Positions 56,041 through 64,000 of a stretch of 64,000 nt of DNA are shown in pieces (position 1 is the first letter of the stretch; each line of letters begins with the position of its first letter). The DNA is taken from contig JBAMJR010000154.1 in NCBI GenBank assembly GCA_038501785.1, positions 10,088,501 to 10,152,500 on the forward strand, given 5' to 3'. The DNA comes from Myoxocephalus aenaeus (Eukaryota; Chordata; Actinopteri; Perciformes; Cottidae). The position numbers and the translations under genes are program-made. A model generated the notes under the pieces. The model did no database searches. It saw nothing but the letters and a program-made list of their open reading frames with translations, and was not told the DNA's origin.

Positions 56041-59000
56041 CATTCTGCTCCCTCTCTAGTCAGAGGGCCTGGCAGCAGGACGGTGAGCAGCCTCCTCTTG
56101 GAAAGGCTCGCTTCCCAATGCCAGTGAGACACACGGCGCTTCAGCTGCCGCGCACAACACACAACGCACAACGCACAACACACAACGCACAACACACAAC
56201 ACACAACACACAACGCACAACACACAACACACAACGCACTCTTTCATCCTCAGCCCTCATTTGAAATGCTAAGATCGGCGCAACAGGAGGAAGCGTCTCG
56301 CCTCGGATCAAAGAGCCTCTTTGATATGTCCCCTTTCTTTTTCTCTCTCTTCCTCTCCGTGTGTGTGTGTGTGTGTGTGTCTCTCTCTGTGTCTCTGTGT
56401 GTGTTAGTGAGCGCCACACATACACACACGTGCGTGTGTGCGTGCAGGCATATTCACAAGGCAGGTGATTGCCATCCCGAATGGCAGATAAATTTGTGTC
56501 GTCTGTCTGCCGTCTCCTCCTCCTCCTCGCTCTAATTGCTCTGCTCCTTTTTTGTTCCACCTTGATCCTCCCTCCCCCTCCTCCTCCTCCTCCCCACCCT
56601 CCCCCTCGCCGCGGCTGCTGAAACACAGCCATTGTAATCGCGCCCAAGTGCCGAGATAAAGGCCCGTTCCCTGCTTTCATTCTGTTCCCTGTGCTCTCTC
56701 TCTCTCTCTCTCTCGTTAAATCCATCTCCCCCGCCGCCCTCCAGATAACAGGAGCCATCCTGCTGGCAGTGGGAGTATGGGGGAAGTTGATGCTGGGCCC
56801 GTACATCTCTCTGATCGCCGACAACTCCACCAACGCCCCGTACGTCCTCATCGGCACCGGGACCGTCATCATCGTCTTTGGCCTGTTCGGATGCTTCGCC
56901 ACCTGCAGAGGAAGCCCATGGATGCTGAAGCTGGTGAGACGCTGGAGGAGGAGGAGGAGGAGGGTGTGATGTCACAGGGAGAGAGATGCTGGTTAATTAG
57001 CCCTCAGGTCACATGATAAAGGGAATAATGGCTGACCTCTATCCTGTAAAGAGGGATCAGAAATCCAATAGTTGCTCCAAGGCGCTTTGTTCTGTTAATG
57101 GTGCTGAAGTGTGTGTGAGCAAGCGTGTGCGCAAAACATAGGCAAATGATACACTTAGGTAGAGGGTTTTCATGCAAACTATGCAAACCTGCTGCTTCCT
57201 CTTCTCTCTCTGCAGTATGCCATGTTCCTGTCGCTCGTCTTCCTCGCCGAGCTGGTGGCCGGGATCTCTGGATTCGTGTTTCGCCATGAGGTCAGCGACG
57301 CAATTCACCGCCGCGACAACAAGTCTGACACTCGAGCTGCGCAAAGCGCTCTTACGCTGTTTCCCGTGCATACTGACCTGGTGTGTGTGTGTCTGTGTGT
57401 GTGTGTGTGTGTGTTTGCGTGCCGCAGATAAAGGGGACCTTTCACAGGACGTACACCGACGCAGTGCTGAACTACAACGCCGAGGACGAGGCGAGCCGCG
57501 CCGTCGATAACCTGCAGCACCGGGTGAGTCCGGCCCGCGGGACGCGGCGTCGACAAGGTGGCCCAGCGGACACACCTTTGTCCGCACAAAACCAAAACAC
57601 AAACACGAATGTTAAAAGTTTAGTTTTTTTAAGGATTAAACCAGAACAGCACGATCCTTTGGTGTCAACAAATCCCATAAAAAGACTAAAAATAAAGTGA
57701 ATTAATGCTTAGAACAGTTGTCGCCTATATGAAGCCAAAGTCTAATATAGATTTTCCTGTCTGTGCCATGCCGTTTATTTTAAATCATCAAAAATAAATG
57801 AAAGAATGAGTCACCAAATATGTATTAAACCACAGCTGAAAATAGTCCCCAATAAATACACTCTTTATTATTATAGTATATCATTATAATTTACTGCTGT
57901 TTGATTAGCGCTTGCTGGAAATTACAGTGCTCAGTTCTTTTAGGACATTTCTTTGCCTTTTGTATTTTTTTATTAAATAAATAATATATACTTTTTAAAG
58001 ATCTATGTCTTTAATAAGAGCCGAGTGAATCAGACACGTCGGAAACTGTTCAGAGATATGTTTTGGTCTCCACAAGGGACAATGAGAATGAAATATGAAT
58101 TAATACAAGGCTCCTCTCCGTCCCCTCTGTGCGTGCCCAGCTGCGCTGCTGTGGCGTGCATAACTACACCAGTTGGTTTGGCAGTGTGTATTACCCGTCC
58201 AACGGCATTCCTGCCAGCTGCTGCTTCAACTCCTCCGACTGCAACCCGGACGACCTCCGCAACACAACCCTAGCCCCGAGCAAGGTCTACCAGCAGGTCA
58301 GCACGCCGTGTAGTGATGAAGGCCCCTGGGTATTATCTGTCTCCCAGACCCCGTTCCCTCCTGCTAAATAACAACCCGCCCCTGTGTTGCAGGGCTGCTA
58401 CAAGCTGGTCACTTCATTCATGGAGACCAACATGGCCATTATTGCGGGAGTGACGTTTGGGATCGCCTTCTCACAGGTAAAATAAAACACCATTAAGAAG
58501 ATGAACACATAAATCCTATGTTCCCTTTTTGAGCTGCCAGCTTTGGCTTGATAGGAAAGCTTCTGTGTTGTTTTATAGAAAGAAAAAAAGAAATGTTCTT
58601 TTTGTGAGCGACATTTTGTGCAACAGGTGTAACTAATAAAATGGATGATGGCTGAATTCCATTGAGCTGCTTCAGTTTCCAGGGTCCTGGTGCTGCACAC
58701 GCTGGCTCACTGTCACGCTGCTGTCGGCTTACACGGCCGATGTTAAGGTTGTTAGTAACACCTGTGCTTTTCCTGCTAATACACATCACGGTGAAGAAAT
58801 GACCCTTTGCATGAAGCGAGTAAACTAAATGTTATACCCAGATATAGACACTAAGAGACGTTTGGCAGAATACACATATCCTTCTTCTGTGTCTTCTAAA
58901 CAAGCGTGTCACCAAGTAGATGAAGGGAGGACACACTTGTAGCACGGTCCTTTTTACAACAGGAATCGGAAGGTTTCACAGGAACTGACGTCTTGATTTT

Positions 59001-59154
59001 TGAGGAAATAGCAATCCAAATGTTGTTGTTTTTACCCGGAATGTGAAATAATAATAAAAGGAAACCTTGTGTGTCTGTCTTTCAGATGATTGGCATGTTG
59101 CTGGCCTGCTGTCTGTCCAGGATCATCACAGCCAATCAGTATGAGATGGTTTAG
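48261..59154 (+). CDS. tspan7: Tetraspanin-7
   Basis: Seven coding exons: 48261-48326, 56745-56933, 57216-57290, 57428-57523, 58141-58296, 58393-58476, 59086-59154; 735 nt, 244 residues (human TSPAN7 has 249), with every exon border in phase 0. TSPAN7 organises membrane microdomains and in neurons binds PICK1 and affects AMPA-receptor traffic; human TSPAN7 mutations cause X-linked intellectual disability. Visible: short cytoplasmic N-terminus METKPVITCLKT, four membrane segments (about 12-35, 55-75, 86-110 and 208-233), a small loop with NST, and a large loop with the CCG motif (RCCGVHNYT), CC (SCCFNSSDC) and a last Cys (GCYKL), six loop cysteines in all. The C-terminus ANQYEMV matches the conserved PDZ-binding end. 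Several N-glycosylation sites (NYT, NSS, NTT) are present. Intron 1 is 8.4 kb and repeat-rich. Teleosts often have duplicates, so an a/b suffix cannot be given. Confidence 0.97.
48890..49620. repeat. Dispersed repeats and (AT)n in tspan7 intron 1
   Basis: TAGTGGTGGAAGAAGCTCTA then CTCAGATATG at the left, and AAGTAAAAGTACTCATTATG near 49285, match the fish repeat also seen in scel intron 9. A pure (AT)n tract lies at about 48946-48998. Boundaries are approximate, and this may be several nested copies. Confidence 0.55.
49755..49980. repeat. Degraded copy of the GGGCTGCAAC-type MITE
   Basis: GTAGAGCTGCAAATAACAG followed by ATTATCGATTCATCTGTG resembles the element at 28993-29253, with more divergence. 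Right boundary is not clear. Confidence 0.45.
50780..51560. repeat. Degenerate GGTTCTACC/GAACC repeat cluster
   Basis: Many copies of GGTTCTACC, GGTTCCACC, TAGAACC and AGAACCTTT on both strands. Two blocks, near 50989 and 51236, share GGGGTTCTACCGAG, then CCTT...ATTCCA and TTTCATCTA, about 247 bp apart. It is probably a decayed tandem or foldback element. Confidence 0.6.
51953..52018. repeat. Perfect 33-bp tandem duplication
   Basis: Two identical 33-bp copies starting CCCTCCATGTCGGAGCCCCC, at 51953-51985 and 51986-52018, inside a GC-rich island (about 51700-52500) of tspan7 intron 1. Confidence 0.95.
52422..52461. repeat. Poly(G) tract of about 40 bases
   Basis: Run of G with a single A near its left end, preceded by (GCG)n. 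A (GGA)n tract is at about 52165-52192. The G run could form quadruplexes. Assembled length is unreliable in such runs. Confidence 0.9.
54583..54994. repeat. 24-bp minisatellite, about 17 copies, in tspan7 intron 1
   Basis: Unit of the form TTTCACGATCTTTTCCTCAA plus CCTA. Copies differ at a few C/T positions (TTTCACG or TTTTACG, ATCTTT or ATCCTT). Because 24 is divisible by three, one frame stays open and would read an eight-residue repeat, but nothing suggests it is translated. Confidence 0.97.
55540..55616. repeat. Long inverted repeat (hairpin) in tspan7 intron 1
   Basis: The left arm AAAAACAGAGAAATGATTAA continues into CAGCTGTATATA. The right arm is its reverse complement with two A/G differences, followed by a T run. 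The stem is about 32 bp and the loop is AT-rich. Confidence 0.9.
55764..56037. repeat. Complex (CA)n array, about 275 bp
   Basis: CA repeat with GCAC, GACA and TACA interruptions. A related CACAACG/CACAACA tandem array lies at about 56151-56240. Confidence 0.97.
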
Positions 59155-59190
59155 CTGATGTGAAGTGGCAGGTGGGAGACATTTAAAGAT

Positions 59191-59276
<86 letters not shown>

Positions 59277-59520
59277 CCAGAGTTAAAGCTGCTATGTCAA
59301 TGTTTTATGTTAACGATGAATCGTTTTACAAGGACAATGTAGACGGAGTCTCTCGTAATGTCAGAACTCTGCGTTTATACTTCATTTTGGTTTTATAGAC
59401 AACAACTTAAAGCTCGGGTATTGTATTTTATAAAACCTCTTTTTGTTATATTTGTTGAAATTCTGTTTACATTCTGACAGCAATCAATAAATCAAACGCT
59501 CCGATAAAAAAAAAAAATAA
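59155..59520 (+). other. tspan7: tspan7 3' UTR
   Basis: Holds a long (CA)n tract at about 59191-59275 and a canonical AATAAA at 59486-59491, followed by an A-rich and (AAT)n stretch. Confidence 0.65.
59191..59275. repeat. (CA)n microsatellite in the tspan7 3' UTR
   Basis: Pure CA array of about 85 bp starting 37 nt after the stop codon. Confidence 0.97.
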
Positions 59521-61553
59521 TAATAATAATATCTGGTATCTTAGCTGTCGCCTGGCTACTTACCTCATGGCCGTCACTCATTGCTGGTCAGCAGAGGCTT
59601 CCCCGAGCTGCTAGCTGACAGCGGTGAGCGCTAACAACAGCCATGTGTAATAATGCTCATTGTGGCTTTGGAAGGAGGTCTGGAGCGCTGTCCACTCGGC
59701 AGCTCTCCAGCTAGGTCCAGCGGCTTGACCTCTTTCATTGGACCAGAGCTGGCGACACAGGCCTGGGTGTTTCAGTCGGATCAGTTCAAAATCTAGCGCA
59801 CTCTTGCTGCTTTTCTCCAGCGTTGTCGACCCCAGCTTTACCCGCTCTTACAGCATCGTTCTCCAGCCACAGCAGCAGCTTCTTTTTTTTATGCAGAAAA
59901 ATAAAACCCACCGTTCACGGCCCATCACCAAACAAACATAAACAAAGTCAGCAACCTGCTGATGACCATGATGGAGCGTGTGGCCGCTAGCTAGCGGGTC
60001 AGATGTTACCTTCAGGAGTTGGTTGAGATTAAATCCAAGATAAAACAAAAGTCCATGTTGAGTTTACCTCCATCCTGTGTCCAGAAACACGACTCCAAAT
60101 ACATACAAATGGTGATTTGGTTTTGCTGTATGTGCTTTTAAATTCACGCATAACTCTTGTTTCTTTGTGTGTTTGTGTCTGCAGGGAGATGAAGAGAAGA
60201 AGAGACGAAGAGCCTTGACACCCGACGAGAGTAAATTCACCAAAACACTATCACGCGCCTGACTTTGAATTTACCTCCCTGCGTCTCTCTGCCTGTGATC
60301 TTGATGTAATATCTTAATGTATCTTACTGTAAAGCACCATTCCTCGACTCACCGCTGTTGCATCAAAGCGCTCTATAGCACACATCCCACCGCCGCTCGA
60401 TGTAGAGGGTTTGCTCGTTAGCGCGCGTCTCGGATCAGCGCGGCGCACGCCGAGCGGCGCCGGTCTCCAATTGGTTGATTTGGGCGGTACTCGGCTCCTC
60501 GGGTCGGCTGCAGCATGCTCCACCGGGCGCCATCAGGAGACCGGCGCTCGTGTTTGTACAGAACGGCATCACTGAGGCTTGAAAGTAACACTTTAATAGA
60601 TAGGTTTAGTTTTGCATTTGACTTTGCTATTGCTCGCCATCGTATATTCCGGTGGTCGTGACATTTTGTGAACTCATCGTGTGCACTGGGAGGATACTTT
60701 AAGTTCATATGAAACTTAAGGGAGCTGACTTGCGTATTTCTACCTGTAGATGCGGCATGCTATGGTTTTGACCAAAGCAGATTATGATGTGAACTGTGTG
60801 ATAAGATTGTAATTCAGTATTAAATATACCCGCGATAAATACCACAGATTCCAAATGAGAAGCTCACCCTTTACTGCCCCCAGTTACTTCATATAATAAC
60901 ATACATTTATTATACTTAATGTAACTCAATCATATTTTTTATGTTTGAGGGTTTTTTTTTGAGGGGGAAGAAAACAAACCAAACAAATACACGGCGGTTG
61001 TGGAATAAATCAACTGAAGGCCGAGTCACACCAGGAATTGATGTTTCAGTCTCTCTGAGGCAAACGGGCCGACAAGTCAGAGCAGTTCATCCAAAAAGTC
61101 GGAGTTGCACCATCGACCCCCGTCTCATAACTGTCTGCAGCTCCATTTTGTGGAGCGTCTTATACGCCCACAGAGGAGGGTAAATAAAAACGGATGGCGC
61201 TACGCAGCTCATATGCTGCAATAGCTCCCTCAGTGTTGCAGCTCTATTGTTCCCCTGAAAGGCCAGTTCTGCTATTCCATCTGTCAGGATGACTTGTTAT
61301 AGGTCAACGGGGCAAATTGGCTTTTCATTGAAATTAATTGATTTTGACACAGAAAATCCGGATTTTGAAACGCTGGTGTGACCCGGCCCTCTCAGGCCCC
61401 AAGTCCAGCCCAACTTAGGGATTCGTGAGCTTCAAACCGATGTTAGTAAGGCGGGATGGAGATGGACACACTTTCTCCTCTCAAGGCATTCATGTGGCGT
61501 GACACCCGGCTGTCGGGTGAAACGTGACGGATTCTTCTGCGTGAATAATAAAG

Positions 61554-61557
<4 letters not shown>

Positions 61558-61641
<84 letters not shown>
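61558..61641. repeat. (GA)n microsatellite
   Basis: Pure purine array of about 84 bp. Confidence 0.97.
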
Positions 61642-61645
<4 letters not shown>

Positions 61646-62318
61646 TAACTTCTGCCAACGTTCACACCTCCTCACACCTGGCCGATCTGTGCGCCGCTCG
61701 GCGATCCAACGCGCACGTCGTCTGACGCATACTGGCCTCAGGAATGTTTCAGTGCGCGTCTCGTGGTTTCATCTCAAAGTAACTGACTGAATTCCCTAAA
61801 AAGCCAAGTGAGCTCTAAACACACCGTCACATCAAATCATATCAATTGTGAAATTACAGTGAGAGACATCAGAGATACGCAGGACTCCAACGGTGTTCGT
61901 CTCGAATTTACAGTATCCTGTGCAGCGCATCAACACGCCATCATCACCATCATCACCACCTGTAGATATTTATGGGAAATGTAATTTATATGACGTAATG
62001 TTTCTCATCCTAATATGCTAATCGGTATAATTGTTACGTCCCCGTTTTGATTCCGCACACCGTGCCGTTAGTCCGTATTTGGTTGATTAGTTTGTAGGAA
62101 AAACTCGCACTGGAAAAATAATTGTGGCAATGTTTTCGTTGAGATTGACGTGCAACCTGTAGCTGTTTCAATTTTTAGCTGTATATTTATTATGGTTTGT
62201 TTGGCATTAGGTTTACACCGCCGAGTGATTTTCTATCGCTCTTTCAGTACGTGTGCATGTGAGTGATCCTTCTGTCTTTGGTTTGACTTTCTCCTTAACC
62301 TTGAGTGCGTGAGTGAGA

Positions 62319-62427
<109 letters not shown>

Positions 62428-62762
62428 GAGAGAGTGTCTAGATTTCGTGGATCCCGCTGTCTTCACTTTTGGTCAGTATTTGGTTGTGCGTTTATTTAAG
62501 TGGATGTGTGTTTTTCCGACGCTCCGTCCCCAAACTGATATGGTCCTGTAAATACTAAACTGTAATACCATCCTGCTTACACATGGGGTCACCAGACACT
62601 GGACAGGAATTGCACCACGCTGTCTGCTATTGACTAAGTCACCATCAGTGGTCTTATTATCAATAAATATACAGAATAACAAATGTGTTTGGTGTTTGTT
62701 CATTTCTGCTACGATGGAGAGCGCTCTGAACATCTCAAATGTTGAGTTAAACAGGTATTTTT

Positions 62763-62763
<1 letters not shown>

Positions 62764-62819
<56 letters not shown>

Positions 62820-62820
62820 A
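62764..62820. repeat. (AT)n microsatellite
   Basis: Nearly pure TA array of about 57 bp. Confidence 0.95.
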
Positions 62821-63780
62821 TTGACCATTGCTGCTACTGGTCTATAGGTCACTTTCCACATTCCTCTAACGGTGAACCCTGTTAAAATATGAGACACGTG
62901 CTACGAAGAGATGATGTATTAGCAGGTAATGAAGAATATGTTTATGATTTATTCATTTTTTTATCATCTGGGTTGTTTCCCCTCATTACTAAGGACTGGC
63001 TATATTTATAGCTGCATGGATTAGTGTTAGAAGAGGTCGGGTTAAAGAAGGTTGTGTTGAGAGTAGACAGAAACGTGTGTAGACCGCTGTCTCTATGGGA
63101 TTCTATATGCAGCCATTTCCTTTATGATAAGCTTCTCCCTGTAATATAACTATAATACATATTTAGGAGTAGAAATCAAAGTGGACATGAATGTCGACTT
63201 GTCTGACTGACAAAGGAAGAAAGAGTTTACCAAGCTGGCTACAAATACAGTTCCCAGTTAAACCAGTGATCTGTTAGTGGTGTGTCTTCACAAATCCAGA
63301 CTATGAGTGAAATGAATAAACACCCGGTTTAAAGCGTGCACACACTTGTGAGAGGAGAGCGTTCACAAAGTCAACAGGAAACACAACAAACAAAGGATGC
63401 CGGGATAAATTAGGTACATTTCCCATAAACCTGGAGGGGAGCAGACAATCGATGCTTTCTGCTGCTCTGCAGCTTGTACGGAGACATGAGAATTAAGCTT
63501 TTATTTTTTACTGAAATAAAACACAAACACCAAGAATTGGACACACTTTGACTGTTTGTTGGGAGTAAATTGACTTTGCATAAGAATCTGAATAACACAA
63601 TACTGCCTCCTGCTCCATCAAAACCAGCCTCTTCTTCTTTATTCTCACTGTTTCCATTATGTTCAACTTCCTTTGCTCATACGGCCTTTTTTTTATGTAT
63701 TTACTTACACTTTTGTTGTGGTTCTTTTTATTATAGGCCTCTTCAAAAGTGAAGGAGAAAAAAAAAAGTTTTATTTTCTT

Positions 63781-63917
63781 CTTTAAAAAAAAAAGAGCAT
63801 CCTCTGAACTCCCGCTGGTTTAGGATGACGTCACTGAGAGCAGGCTACCCTCCTCGTCCGCGTGGCGGCGCTTGGGTATCAGCGGAAAACGGAGCTGTGG
63901 CGAGGGGATAAAAAAAA

Positions 63918-63963
<46 letters not shown>

Positions 63964-64000
63964 GGGACGCAGCATGTGTGGAAATAGATCACCGAGCACC
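63781..64000 (+). promoter_or_regulatory. Possible promoter with a full CRE at the window edge
   Basis: A palindromic TGACGTCA lies at 63826-63833, followed by a GC-richer stretch (CCGCGTGGCGGCG), a GGATAAAAAA sequence near 63906, a (GA)n tract and a run of 14 G. It has the look of a promoter and leader for a gene to the right. MID1IP1 is the neighbour of TSPAN7 in human and would be a candidate, but nothing in the sequence proves this. Orientation is assumed. Confidence 0.3.

Noticed and set aside
56141..56975. A 253-codon minus-strand frame over tspan7 exon 2
   Set aside because: It is antisense to a confirmed exon and runs into CACAACG and GA/CA repeats. Its composition is repeat-derived.

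Overview
This is eukaryotic, vertebrate DNA. Dense (CA)n/(GA)n/(AT)n microsatellites, short introns and several dispersed repeat families familiar from ray-finned fish point to a teleost, probably a percomorph. No bacterial, plasmid, phage or CRISPR features are seen. Eight protein-coding loci are supported. Seven are named from conserved protein sequence; I rebuilt their exon-intron structures by eye, and splice phases were checked to be consistent across every exon.

Layout, left to right. The first coding exon of mycbp2 (giant E3 ligase) is on the minus strand at 2293-2567, with its CpG-rich promoter to about 3050 and part of intron 1 filling 1-2292. Divergent from it, scel (sciellin, C-terminal LIM domain) runs on the plus strand from a likely 5' UTR exon near 6908 to 14762; nearly all its internal exons are small and share one splice phase. 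slain1 (microtubule plus-end protein) follows at 15863-26670. The MYCBP2-SCEL-SLAIN1 order matches human 13q22. Next is a small three-exon death-domain gene (28173-29514) that I cannot assign to a known family, then the single-exon BTB-BACK-Kelch gene kbtbd7 (31192-33063), a two-exon rab33 GTPase (35275-36835), ten-exon katnal1 (39292-45521, katanin-like AAA ATPase) and seven-exon tspan7 (48261-59154, tetraspanin). The tail from 59155 to 64000 has no supported gene and ends in a possible promoter with a full CRE.

The genes do not form an operon or pathway. They are a syntenic neighbourhood combining segments that in human lie on 13q22, 13q14, 13q12 and the X chromosome. Two encode microtubule proteins (SLAIN1, KATNAL1), two encode E3 ligase components (MYCBP2, KBTBD7) and two act in membrane traffic or membrane organisation (RAB33, TSPAN7).

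The observations most worth a second look are: the unassigned death-domain gene; the apparent loss of the C-terminal ATG8-interacting motif in Kbtbd7; UG/CA dinucleotide repeats touching several katnal1 and tspan7 splice sites; the uniform exon phase of scel; a foldback element just upstream of katnal1; an overlapping upstream ORF in rab33; and long hairpins and a 24-bp minisatellite in introns. I did not see convincing evidence of a wholly new biological system.
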